64,000 bases of DNA from Nocardioides cavernae (GTDB lineage: Bacteria > Actinomycetota > Actinomycetes > Propionibacteriales > Nocardioidaceae), in NCBI RefSeq assembly GCF_013410035.1, contig NZ_JACCBW010000001.1, forward strand, positions 682,001 through 746,000, written 5' to 3'. Each line of letters starts with the position of its first letter. Position 1 is the stretch's first letter. Under the pieces are notes generated by a model. It had not been told where the DNA came from. It searched no databases and saw nothing but the letters and a program-made list of their open reading frames with translations. Made by a program: the position numbers and the translations under genes. This document shows positions 24,092 to 32,800 of the stretch, in pieces.

Positions 24092-25126
24092 TCAGTACGC
24101 CTGGACGAACTCCGTCAGCGCCTTCAGCTGACCCGGGTCGGTCGACGGGATGACGCCGTGGCCGAGGTTGAAGATGTGACCCCTGGCCGCGCGGCCCGCC
24201 TCGATCACCTCGGCGGCACGCTGCGTCATGACGTCGGTGGGCGCGAAGACGAGGGTCGGGTCGAGGTTGCCCTGCACCGCGCGGTCGCCGACGAGCGGGA
24301 TCGCCCGGTCGAGCGGCGTGCGCCAGTCGACGCCGACGACGTCCGCCCCGGCCTCCCCCATCAGCCCGAGGAGGTTGGTGGTGCCGACACCGAAGTGGAT
24401 CCGCGGCACGCCGAGCTCGCCCGCCGAGGCCAGCACCCGCTGGGAGTGCGGCATCACCGAGGCGCGGTAGTCGGCCGGGGTCAGCGCGCCGGCCCACGAG
24501 TCGAAGAGCTGCACCGCCGAGGCGCCGGCCTCCACCTGGATCCGGAGGTAGGTCGCGGCGATGCCGGCGATCTTCGCCATCAGCGCCTCCCACACGTCGG
24601 GCGCCCCGAACATCATCGCCTTGGTCCGGGCGTGCTCCTTGGACGGCCCGCCCTCGACGAGGTAGGACGCGACCGTGAACGGCGCGCCGGCGAAGCCGAT
24701 CAGCGGCGTCGCGCCGAGCTCGGCGACGAGCTGGCGGACGGCCTGGGAGATGAAGGGCACGTGCTCGGGCGTCAGGTCGGGGATCGCCGCGACGTCGGCG
24801 AGCGTGCGCACGGGCGAGGCGACGACCGGGCCCACCCCGGGCTTGATGTCGAGGTCGACGCCGACGGCCTTGAGCGGCAGCACGATGTCGGAGAAGAAGA
24901 TCGCCGCGTCGACGCCGTAGCGGCGGACCGGCTGGAGGGTGATCTCGGTGACGAGGTCGGCGTCCATGCAGGACTCGAGCATGCCGATGCCCTCGCGGAC
25001 CCTGAGGTACTCCGGGAGCGAGCGGCCCGCCTGCCGCATGAACCAGACCGGGGTGTGGGACGGCACCTCGCCGCGGGCGGCGCGGAGGAAGGGACTGTCC
25101 GACAGGTCCGGGTGCGGGGTGCTCAC
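24092..25126 (-). CDS. hemE: uroporphyrinogen decarboxylase
   Basis: A 344-aa enzyme that decarboxylates uroporphyrinogen III to coproporphyrinogen III. The signature [11 protein letters not shown] is at about residues 30-40, followed by [33 protein letters not shown] and [10 protein letters not shown]. It is the first enzyme of the heme branch that HemY and HemQ finish. It is separated from hemY by about 10.7 kb here, though it is usually next to it. The start is GTG 25126; a longer frame exists, but its extra 12 residues are not conserved in character. Confidence 0.95.
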   Translation of the reverse strand: MSTPHPDLSDSPFLRAARGEVPSHTPVWFMRQAGRSLPEYLRVREGIGMLESCMDADLVTEITLQPVRRYGVDAAIFFSDIVLPLKAVGVDLDIKPGVGPVVASPVRTLADVAAIPDLTPEHVPFISQAVRQLVAELGATPLIGFAGAPFTVASYLVEGGPSKEHARTKAMMFGAPDVWEALMAKIAGIAATYLRIQVEAGASAVQLFDSWAGALTPADYRASVMPHSQRVLASAGELGVPRIHFGVGTTNLLGLMGEAGADVVGVDWRTPLDRAIPLVGDRAVQGNLDPTLVFAPTDVMTQRAAEVIEAGRAARGHIFNLGHGVIPSTDPGQLKALTEFVQAY

Positions 25127-25185
25127 GCCTGAATCTTCGCAGCTCAGGCGGCGTGGCGGCACATCGGGACGGGCGAGGGCTGGCC

Positions 25186-25191
25186 TACTCT
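25186..25191 (+). promoter_or_regulatory. leaderless -10 element of the DUF3000 gene
   Basis: TACTCT with a 6-nt spacer to ATG 25198; no ribosome binding site. Confidence 0.5.
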
Positions 25192-25197
25192 GACCAC

Positions 25198-25818
25198 ATG
25201 GTGGCCCGTCACGAGACCCACCCGGGCAGCGCTGCCGCGGCTGGGCCCGCGGAGTTCCGCGCGGCTGTGGAGACGATGCGTCGAGCCTCGCTGCGCCCGG
25301 AGGTCCTCTGCGAGGAGATGCCCGCTCCGCAGCGGATCGCGCCCTGGTCGTCCGCGCTCAGCGGGGACGTCACCGTCGACGACGAGGACCTCGGCACCGG
25401 ACGGCTGATCCTGCTGCACGACCCGTCCGGCAACGACGCGTGGGACGGCACCTTCCGCTGCGTGGCCTACGCCCGCGCCGACATCGACCCCGAGCTCGGC
25501 GCGGACCCGATGCTCGCCGCGGTCGGCTGGTCCTGGCTGACCGAGGCGCTGGACGCCCACGGTGCCGGCTACCACGCGGCGTCGGGCACGGTGACGTGCG
25601 TGAGCACCGAGAGCTTCGGCGGGATGGCCGACGAGGACGGCACCGCCCAGGTCGAGATCCGGGCGTCGTGGACCCCGGCCGTCGACGAGGACGGCGGCCT
25701 CGACATGACCCCGCACGTCGAGGCGTGGGGCGAGCTCATGTGCACCGCCGTGGGGCTGCCGCCGGTGCCCGAGGGCGTGACCGCGATCCCGAGCCGACGC
25801 GGGCAGCGCGGCACCTGA
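25198..25818 (+). CDS. DUF3000 family protein
   Basis: A 206-aa actinobacterial protein of the DUF3000 family, recognised by its mid-region [37 protein letters not shown] and by its place between hemE and an RNase D gene, as in mycobacteria. It has no signal peptide and is soluble and acidic. Function is unknown. Its stop overlaps the RNase D start (TGATG), so the two are coupled, which points to a role near RNA processing. ATG 25198 fits both the hexamer spacing and the family length. Confidence 0.88.
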   Translation: MVARHETHPGSAAAAGPAEFRAAVETMRRASLRPEVLCEEMPAPQRIAPWSSALSGDVTVDDEDLGTGRLILLHDPSGNDAWDGTFRCVAYARADIDPELGADPMLAAVGWSWLTEALDAHGAGYHAASGTVTCVSTESFGGMADEDGTAQVEIRASWTPAVDEDGGLDMTPHVEAWGELMCTAVGLPPVPEGVTAIPSRRGQRGT

Positions 25819-27110
25819 TGCCCGACGCCCAGGACACCCGGCCGGAGGACGGGCAGCCGGAGGACGCGCAGCAGCCGGAGGACACCGCGACCGAGGCCCC
25901 GCCCCCGGCCCCGCTGCTCGAGCTCCGCGACGGCCTGCCCGGCGTCGTCGAGACCGACGAGGGCCTCGCCGAGGCCTGCGCCGCGCTCGCCGGCGCCACC
26001 GGGCCGGTGGCGATCGACGCCGAGCGCGCGTCGGGCTACCGCTACTCGAACCGTGCCTACCTGATCCAGCTGCGCCGCGAGGGCGCCGGCACGTGGCTGG
26101 TCGACCCCATCGGGCTGACCACGCTCGCCCCGCTCCAGGAGGCGCTCGAGGGCACCGAGTGGATCCTCCACGCGGCGACGCAGGACCTGCCGTGCCTGCG
26201 CGAGGTCGGGCTGACCCCGACCAGCCTCTTCGACACCGAGCTCGCCGGCCGCCTGCTCGGCTACCCGCGCGTGGGCCTGGCGACGCTCGTCGAGACGATC
26301 CTGGGCCAGCGGATGCGCAAGGAGCACTCGGCCGCCGACTGGTCGACCCGACCGCTGCCGACGCCGTGGCTCGAGTACGCCGCGCTCGACGTCGAGGTTC
26401 TCGTCGAGCTGCGCGACCACATGGCGACCGAGCTCGAGGCCGCCGGCAAGGCGGAGTGGGCGCGGCAGGAGTTCGAGCACCTCCTCGACTTCCAGCCCGC
26501 CGTCCGCGTGGACGCCTGGCGACGGACCTCCGGCGTGCACCGCCTGCGCGGGCGCCGCTCGCTCGGTGCGGCGCGCGCCCTGTGGGAGGCCCGCGACGCC
26601 ATCGCCGCCGAGCGAGACGTGACCCCGGGCCGCATCCTCCCCGACTCCGCGATCGTCGCGGCCGCCACCGCGATGCCGACCGACCGTCGCGCGCTGCTCT
26701 CGACGCAGGGCTTCCACGGCCGTGGCGCCAGCCGCTACTCCTCGGCGTGGGTCGACGCGCTGCAGCGGGTGCGCGACATGTCCGAGGAGGAGCTGCCGAG
26801 CCGGGCGCCGCGGGGCGACGGTCCGCCGCACCCCCGCACCTGGGCCGAGCGCGAGCCGGTCGCCGACCGTCGCTTCAAGGCCGCCCGCGAGGCGATGCTC
26901 AACCTCGCCGAGGTGCACCACCTGCCGGTCGAGAACCTGCTGACCCCCGACTACCTCCGGCGCCTGATGTGGGCGCCACCGTCCACGCGCGAGCCCGCCG
27001 AGCTGGCCGAGGCCGTACGCACCCAGCTGACGGCGTACGGCGCGCGGCCGTGGCAGGCCGGGCTGGTCACCGGGGCGCTGGTCGGGGCGATCCTCGGGGC
27101 CGAGCAGTAG
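25818..27110 (+). CDS. rnd: RNase D-like 3'-5' exoribonuclease with HRDC domain
   Basis: A 430-aa DEDDy exonuclease. Catalytic acids are Asp67 and Glu69 (VAIDAERA), Asp123 (HAATQDLPCL), and Tyr187/Asp191 (WLEYAALDVEVL). An HRDC domain follows at about 225-300 (RTSGVHRLRGRRSLGAARALWEARDAIAAERDVTPGRILPD). A second helical region ends the protein. The first 30 residues are an acidic, Pro/Gln-rich disordered extension. It should trim 3' ends of tRNA or other stable RNA precursors. It is coupled to the DUF3000 gene. Confidence 0.93.
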   Translation: MPDAQDTRPEDGQPEDAQQPEDTATEAPPPAPLLELRDGLPGVVETDEGLAEACAALAGATGPVAIDAERASGYRYSNRAYLIQLRREGAGTWLVDPIGLTTLAPLQEALEGTEWILHAATQDLPCLREVGLTPTSLFDTELAGRLLGYPRVGLATLVETILGQRMRKEHSAADWSTRPLPTPWLEYAALDVEVLVELRDHMATELEAAGKAEWARQEFEHLLDFQPAVRVDAWRRTSGVHRLRGRRSLGAARALWEARDAIAAERDVTPGRILPDSAIVAAATAMPTDRRALLSTQGFHGRGASRYSSAWVDALQRVRDMSEEELPSRAPRGDGPPHPRTWAEREPVADRRFKAAREAMLNLAEVHHLPVENLLTPDYLRRLMWAPPSTREPAELAEAVRTQLTAYGARPWQAGLVTGALVGAILGAEQ

Positions 27111-27122
27111 CCGCTCGCCGGA

Positions 27123-28541
27123 CTACTCGCTGGGCGACTCGCTCGGCTCGGGCGACTCGGTGTCGGTCTCGTCCTCCTCGGGGGACAGGACCGTCTGCGA
27201 CGCCTCGTCGATCTGCTCGGTCGTCAGATCCAGGTCGAGGGTGCCGGGCGCGGTGACCAGGCGCTCGAGCAGCGGCGTGACGGCCTCGACCAGCTCGAGC
27301 CGCTGGTCGATGAACGGCGGCACCACCATGTAGCGGATGCTCGCGTTGAAGACCTCGGAGTTGGCGGGCTCGAGGTCGGGGGCGAGGAACTCGTCCGACG
27401 CGGCGACCTGGGTGTTGGCCGGGACGATGTAGCCGGTCGCGGCGACCGTCGAGATCGCGGCGTCGGAGACGGCGTAGGCGATGAAGTCGGCGGCGTCGCC
27501 GGTGACCTCGGAGTCGGCGGAGATGCACAGGCCGCTGATGTCGCCCACCGTCGCGCGGGTGTCGATCGTCGGCATGGGGAGGACGTCGAAGTCGAGGTCC
27601 TCCGCGTCGCGCAGCTGCGGCACGAGGTTGCGGAAGCCGGCGATCATCGCGAGCTCGCCGCGCTTGAAGAGCTGGACCGGGGTGGCCCGGGCGAGCTGGG
27701 CGTTGGTCGGCGTCAGCGTCGAGTTCCGCAGGACCTGCAGGGTCTGCTCGAGCGCCTCGCGGGTGCTGTCGTCGGAGAACGCCAGCGACGTCGGCTCGCG
27801 GTCGTGGTTGAAGACCTGCCCGTCGCCGGAGTAGATGAAGGGGGCGAGGCCCTGGAGGGTCGGGTCGATCCACACGCCGCGCTTGTCGCCGCGACGCGAC
27901 GCGAACTCGGCGGCGGCACCGAACTCGGCGAGCGTCCAGCGGTCGCGTACGCCCTCGTCGTCGGCCGAGGGCACGTCGAGCTCGCGGCGCTCCATCTTGT
28001 CGAAGTCGACGAGCCGGGTGTTGTAGTAGATGACCATCGGCGAGACGGAGTAGGCCATGCACTGGAGCTCGTCGTCCATCGCGAAGGCGTCGACGGCGTC
28101 ACGGGAGAAGCGGTCACCGAAGTCGACCCCGCGCTCGTCGAGCAGCAGGCTGACCGGCTGCAGCGCCTCGCCGTCGACGAGCTGGCCGAGGTCGATGCGC
28201 GAGGTGAGGAAGACGTCGGGGGCGTTGCCGGCGAGGACGTCCTCGAGGGCCGACTCGTGGTCCGGCCACGACTTCAGGCTGACCTGACGGGTGGTGGAGC
28301 TCGCGTTGAAGGAGTCGACGACGCTCTGGAAGGCGGCCACCTCCTCGTCGGTGCCGTAGGCGCCGAAGGTGAGCTGCCGCGGCTTGGCGGTCGGCTTGCC
28401 GGACTGGCCGGACGACTTCGTCGGCTGCGGCTCGGGCTCGGCGTCACCGGTGCACGCGGCGGTCACGGCCGTCAGCAGGAGGGCGCAGCCGGCGAGCGCG
28501 CCGCGGCGCAGGGCGAGACGGGGTGAGGATGCACGAACCAC
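27123..28541 (-). CDS. orphan ABC-type extracellular binding lipoprotein
   Basis: A 472-aa substrate-binding protein of the sugar (family 1) type, with a signal peptide ending VTAAC (Cys30 lipidated), a Pro/Ser-rich spacer, then TFGAYGTDEEVAAFQSVVDSFNASST and the usual two-lobe pattern (SYSVSPMVIYYNTRLVD, KRGELAMIAGFRN). The tail from about 445 is Glu/Ser/Asp-rich. No permease or ATPase gene is nearby, so its partner must be elsewhere, or it acts as a sensor. The start is GTG 28541, 6 nt after TAGGGT, whose TAG is the stop codon of the MazF-like gene. Confidence 0.88.
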   Translation of the reverse strand: MVRASSPRLALRRGALAGCALLLTAVTAACTGDAEPEPQPTKSSGQSGKPTAKPRQLTFGAYGTDEEVAAFQSVVDSFNASSTTRQVSLKSWPDHESALEDVLAGNAPDVFLTSRIDLGQLVDGEALQPVSLLLDERGVDFGDRFSRDAVDAFAMDDELQCMAYSVSPMVIYYNTRLVDFDKMERRELDVPSADDEGVRDRWTLAEFGAAAEFASRRGDKRGVWIDPTLQGLAPFIYSGDGQVFNHDREPTSLAFSDDSTREALEQTLQVLRNSTLTPTNAQLARATPVQLFKRGELAMIAGFRNLVPQLRDAEDLDFDVLPMPTIDTRATVGDISGLCISADSEVTGDAADFIAYAVSDAAISTVAATGYIVPANTQVAASDEFLAPDLEPANSEVFNASIRYMVVPPFIDQRLELVEAVTPLLERLVTAPGTLDLDLTTEQIDEASQTVLSPEEDETDTESPEPSESPSE

Positions 28542-28547
28542 GGCGTG

Positions 28548-28553
28548 ACCCTA
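28548..28553 (-). promoter_or_regulatory. leaderless -10 of the binding-protein gene, made from the upstream stop codon
   Basis: Minus-strand TAGGGT, 6 nt from GTG 28541. Its TAG (28551-28553) ends the MazF-like gene. Confidence 0.55.
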
Positions 28554-28955
28554 TCCGTGCAGCCCACGCCAGGCACTGACGACGGACGTGAAGATGGTCT
28601 CGTCCAGGGCCGCCCCCTCGCGGCGGATCTCGTCGCGCCGGAGGTGGAGCACGCGGTCGAGCCGGACCTCGCTCGGCCGGCCCTGGCCGTCCCAGGCGCC
28701 GGTGCCGACGTCCATCCAGTACCGGCCGTGCCGTGCCTCGTCCTCGGCGTCGCGGTCGTGGTCCTGGCTGCTGAGCATCAGCCCGATCCAGCCGTCGGCC
28801 TCGGCACCGTGCCCACCGGACGTGCCGAGCAGGAGGACGGGGCGGTCCTTGCCCCGGCTGGGGTCGTCCTCGTAGGGGACCCAGGCCCACACGACCTCGC
28901 CCGGGTCGGGCTCGCCGTCGATCTCCGGCGCGTAGCGCGCGACGTCGTCACTCAC
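28551..28955 (-). CDS. MazF/PemK-like protein without visible antitoxin
   Basis: A 134-aa protein with the opening pattern of the MazF/PemK fold: PGEVVWAWVPYEDDPSRGKDRPVLLLG (about residues 18-44), where a conserved Arg-Pro follows the first strands. The second half (GRYWMDVGTGAWDGQGRPSEVRLDRVLHL) fits the family core. MazF toxins cut mRNA, but many relatives of this length are untested. No antitoxin-like gene lies on either side. The start GTG 28955 is 6 nt from a minus-strand TAGGCT (28962-28967). It is bordered upstream by the 63-bp repeat zone. Confidence 0.75.
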   Translation of the reverse strand: MSDDVARYAPEIDGEPDPGEVVWAWVPYEDDPSRGKDRPVLLLGTSGGHGAEADGWIGLMLSSQDHDRDAEDEARHGRYWMDVGTGAWDGQGRPSEVRLDRVLHLRRDEIRREGAALDETIFTSVVSAWRGLHG

Positions 28956-28972
28956 GTCTGGAGCCTAGGCGA

Positions 28973-29035
28973 GCGACGGAGGAGCTCGCCGTGGCGGAAG
29001 AGGTCGAGTGGCCCCGCGGCCGAGGAACGAGGCCG
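28973..29035. repeat. 63-bp direct repeat, copy 1
   Basis: Starts GCGACGGAGGAGCTCGCC and ends GAACGAGGCCG. It is identical over 63 bp to copy 2 at 29067-29129, with 31 bp between, a period of 94 bp. Confidence 0.95.
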
Positions 29036-29066
29036 CGACGGGCCGTATCGAGACCCGGAAAGCGGG

Positions 29067-29129
29067 GCGACGGAGGAGCTCGCCGTGGCGGAAGAGGTCG
29101 AGTGGCCCCGCGGCCGAGGAACGAGGCCG
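29067..29129. repeat. 63-bp direct repeat, copy 2
   Basis: An identical second copy of the unit at 28973-29035. The folded element begins 9 bp downstream of it. Confidence 0.95.
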
Positions 29130-29137
29130 GGATGAGC

Positions 29138-29226
29138 GAGTGCGCCGGACCGGGAGCGCCTCACGGCGCGTGGCCGCTCGTAGCGGCTTATTTCGGGACC
29201 CGGGGCTGCCACAGCCCGACGCACTC
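29138..29226. other. cloverleaf-like folded element, possible ncRNA or structured repeat
   Basis: A 7-bp closing stem (29138-29144 with 29220-29226) encloses three hairpins: 29156-29160/29165-29169, 29173-29178/29182-29187 and 29203-29207/29213-29217, all with perfect arms. The second is followed on the plus strand by TTATTT, like a factor-independent terminator. It is not a tRNA: there is no TTC-type T-loop. Confidence 0.4.
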
Positions 29227-29244
29227 ACGGACCATTTTAGTCGG

Positions 29245-29841
29245 TCAGGCCAGCGTGTCGGTGATTTCCCCATGTCCGGCCGACTCGAGCTGCTCCGACA
29301 GGGCGAGCATGCGGGAGATCTCCTCGTGGGACGCGACGCCCAGCGTCGCGCGCCCGGCGGCGACGATCCGCGCGAAGGCGGCAGCCCGGAACAGCGTGAC
29401 CGCGAAGTCCCCGCGCGCGATGCCCCGCAGCACGTCGTCGACCATCCGGCGCAGCTCGTCGGGGCCGGGCGGGTCGGCGACACCCGCGACCACGCGGGCC
29501 ACGTCGGCGCGACGCTGGCCCGCGTCGTACTCGGCCGCGACGCGGTCGGGGTCGGCATGGACCCACGAGCGCAGGAGGAAGAGCCGCCACAGGCTGCCGG
29601 CCAGCGTGTCCGCCGGGGCGCCGGACCACACCTCGGCCAGCGTCTCGAGGCCCTCGTTCTCGGCGAGGTGGACGATCCGCTCGGCGACGGCGGGGTCGTC
29701 GGAGTCACGGGCGCCCCGGACGAGGACGGTGGCGGCGAGGTCGCCGGCCTCCCGCACCCTGGCCGGGTCGGCACCGCCCACGATGTCGGCGAAGAAGCCG
29801 TCGCCGGGCGTCATCGGGCGGTGGTGGGGGCGACCGGTCAT
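29245..29841 (-). CDS. uncharacterised helical protein
   Basis: A 198-aa soluble protein, almost wholly helical by composition (long Ala/Leu/Arg/Asp/Glu stretches such as PAVAERIVHLAENEGLETLAEVW and DELRRMVDDVLRGIARGDFAVTLFRAAAFARIV). I recognise no catalytic motif, signal peptide or membrane segment. The start ATG 29841 is 6 nt from a minus-strand TAGGCT (29848-29853), and third codon positions are strongly G/C, so the gene is real. It lies between HrpA and the repeat zone, downstream of hrpA by 22 bp but with its own promoter. Function unknown. Confidence 0.78.
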   Translation of the reverse strand: MTGRPHHRPMTPGDGFFADIVGGADPARVREAGDLAATVLVRGARDSDDPAVAERIVHLAENEGLETLAEVWSGAPADTLAGSLWRLFLLRSWVHADPDRVAAEYDAGQRRADVARVVAGVADPPGPDELRRMVDDVLRGIARGDFAVTLFRAAAFARIVAAGRATLGVASHEEISRMLALSEQLESAGHGEITDTLA

Positions 29842-29863
29842 GCAGCCAGCCTAGGGACCCGCG

Positions 29864-32800
29864 CTAACCGCGGGCCATGACCTTGCGGATCCGCTGGTCG
29901 CTGACCTTCTCGCGCGTGCCGAGCTGCTGGGCGAACAGCGACACGCGGTACTCCTCCAGCAGCCAGCGGGCCTCCCGCAGGTGCTGCGGCGCCGGCTGAC
30001 CGTCGGGCAGCGCGGCGACCGCGTGCAGCCACGCCTCCTGCAGGCCGGAGAGCTGGTCCATCAGCTGGCGGTCGCGCGCGACCTGCTGGTCGAGCCGCTC
30101 GCGTCGGAGGGTGACGGCCGCGAGGTAGCGGCTGAGGTCCCGCAGCCGCGCGGGACCGGCCTCGGCCACGAAGCCGACCGTCATCAGGCGACCCACCTGG
30201 GCCCGCATGTCGGTGAGCGCGGGGAGGGTCATCAGGTCGGCCCGGCCGGAGATGGCCTTGTCGGTGGTGCGCCACGCCTCCAGGACCCGCATCACGTCGT
30301 GCACGGCCGCGCTGGTGCCGACGGCCACCGCCTCACGCGCTGCGTCGACCAGCCGGGCGTACGACGCCTCGTCCCGCACCGCCGGGTGCGCGTCGACGAC
30401 CTCCCCGACGATGCCGGCGCGGACGTCGTCGAGCAGGTCGGCGACGGACGGGTAGGGCGAGCCGACCAGGGCGAGCTTGGCCCGCTGGTCGAGGCCCGCG
30501 TCGGCCAGCACGTCGTCCACGGGCCGCGCGGGGCCGAGGGCGAGCAGCACCAGCCGGCGTACGCCCAGACGGTGGTGGGCAGCCGCCTCCTCGGCGGTCG
30601 CGAGGACCTGCAGCCCGACGGAGGCGCCCTCGTCGACGAGCGCGGGGAAGCCCCGCACCTCGTGGCCGGCGCGGCGCTGGACGAACGACTCCTCGACCGT
30701 GCCGAAGGTCCACGACGTCTGACCGGTGGCCGTGACGCCGGAGTCCGCGGCGACGTCGGCCATCGCCTGCTCGAAGGTGGGCCGCAGGGGCTCCTTGAGG
30801 GCGTCGAGGTCCTTGCCGCGACCCGCCTCGGCGCCGTCCTCGGTCATCACGCGGTAGGTCGGCCGGAGGTGGGCCGGCACCTTCGCCCAGTCCCACGCGT
30901 CCCGGTCGATGACGAGGCTGCGGGTGCTGCGGGCGAACCGCTCGAGGGCGTCGAGCAGCGGCTCGGCACCGGGCGGCGTCGCGGCGAGGAACTCCCGCGC
31001 GGTGTTGGGCGCGGGCACCATCGAGACGCGGAGGTTCTTGGGCAGCGAGCGGATCAGCTCGGTCACCAGCTCCTCGCGCAGGCCGGGCACCAGCCAGGAG
31101 AAGTCGTCGGCCTCGATCCGGTTGAGCGTCGCGACGGGGACGTCGATGGTCAGGCCGTCGTCGACCGCACCGGGCTCGAAGTGGTAGCTGATCGGGAAGG
31201 TCAGCCCCGCCTCGTCGCTGTCGTGCCACTGCGTCGGGAAGTCGTTGGCCCGCACCTCGTCGGCCGTGTCGTGCGTCAGCATCGCGGGGTCGAAGGTGAG
31301 CAGGTCGGGACGCTTCTGGCGGGCCCGCTTCCACCACTGGTCGAAGTGCGGACCGCTGACGACGTCCTCGCCGACCCGCGTGTCGTAGAAGTCGAAGAGC
31401 GTCTCCTCGTCGACGACGATGTCGCGGCGTCGGGCGCGGTGCTCGAGCTCCTCGGCCTCCTCGAGCAGTCGGGCGTTCTCGGCGAGGAACCTGTGGCGGG
31501 AGTCCCACTCCCGCTGCACGAGTGCGTGCCGGATGAAGAGCTCACGGGCGAGCGGCGCGTCGATGCGGCCGTACTGCACGAGGCGGTCGGCGACCAGCGG
31601 GACGCCGTAGAGCGTGACCCGCTCGCGCGCCATGACGGCGGCGCGCTTGCGCGACCAGTGCGGCTCGGAGTACGTCCGCTTGACCAGGTGGGCGCCGAGG
31701 CGCTCGGCCCACTCCGGGTCGATCGCGGCGTTCTGCCGGGCCCACAGCCGCGAGGTCTCGACCAGCTCGGCACTCATCAGGAAGCCGGGGTTGCGCCCCT
31801 TGAGGACGCTGCCGGGGAAGATCGCGAAGCGGGCGTTGCGGGCGCCGAGGTACTCCCGCATCGGCCTGCGCTCCCGCTTGCCACCGGCCTGCCCGGGCGA
31901 GGTCTTCTCGCGCTCCTCGAGCGCGCCGACGTGGCTCAGCAGGCCGGACAGCAGCGCCTGGTGGATGCCGTCCTCGTCGTACGCCGCCCCGCCCTCGGTC
32001 GCGCCCGCCTTGCCGAGGTCCATCTTGAGCTCGCGGGTCACGGTGCGCAGCTGGGACTCGTAGTCCTGCCACTCGCGGATCCTCATGTAGTTGAGGTGCT
32101 CGCGCTTGCACATGCGCCGGAAGGCGCTCGACGAGAGCTCCTTCTGCTGCTGCTTGACGTGACGCCACAGGTTGAGCCAGGTGAGGAAGTCGCTCGACTC
32201 GTGGGTGAAGCGCGCGTGCTGCTGGTCGGCCTGGGCGCGCTGCTCCTCCGGCCGCTCGCGCGGGTCCTGGATGGACAGCGCGGCGGCGATGACGAGGACG
32301 TCACGCAGGCAGCCGAGGCGCTCGGCCTCGAGGATCATCCGGCCCAGGCGCGGGTCGATCGGCAGGCGGGCCAGGCGGCGCCCGACCTGGGTCAGGCGCG
32401 GCCCGGGTCGCTGGTCGGGCTGCGTCGACACGGCGCCGAGCTCCTCGAGCAGGTCGGTGCCGGCCTTGACGTTGCGGCGGTCGGGCGGCTCGACGAACGG
32501 GAAGCGCGCGATGTCGCCGAGTCGGAGCGAGGCCATCTGCAGGATGACGCTGGCGAGGTTCGTCCGCAGGATCTCGGGGTCGGTGAACTCGGGGCGGGCC
32601 TCGAAGTCCTCCTCGGAGTAGAGCCGGATCGCGATGCCCTCGGACACACGACCGCAGCGACCCGAGCGCTGGTTGGCGGAGGCCTGGCTGATCGGCTCGA
32701 TGGGCAGCCGCTGCACCTTCGTCCGTACGGAGTAGCGGCTGATCCGTGCCACGCCGGTGTCGACGACGTAGCGGATGCCCGGCACCGTGAGCGACGTCTC

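Larger units (their letters stand above)
28956..29244. other. longest gene-free stretch: promoter, repeats and folded element
   Basis: These 289 bp hold the minus-strand TAGGCT promoter of the MazF-like gene (28962-28967), two perfect 63-bp repeats and a cloverleaf-like fold. Frames through it are open on both strands but have no codon pattern of a real gene. On the minus strand the zone contains GGTCTCGATACGG and CCACTCGACC, which recall a high-copy intergenic repeat I know from other actinobacterial genomes. Confidence 0.6.

Noticed and set aside
27123-28541. Complete sugar ABC transporter
   Set aside because: Only the binding lipoprotein is present; no permease or ATPase gene lies within reach on either side.
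28545-29135. Plus-strand gene of about 196 residues across the repeat zone
   Set aside because: It is antisense to the MazF-like gene and contains the 63-bp repeat translated in frame; codon use is not that of a real gene.
29138-29226. tRNA gene
   Set aside because: The overall cloverleaf and 7-bp closing stem are tempting, but there is no TTC-type T-loop, no recognisable D-loop Gly-Gly and no clear anticodon loop of seven bases.
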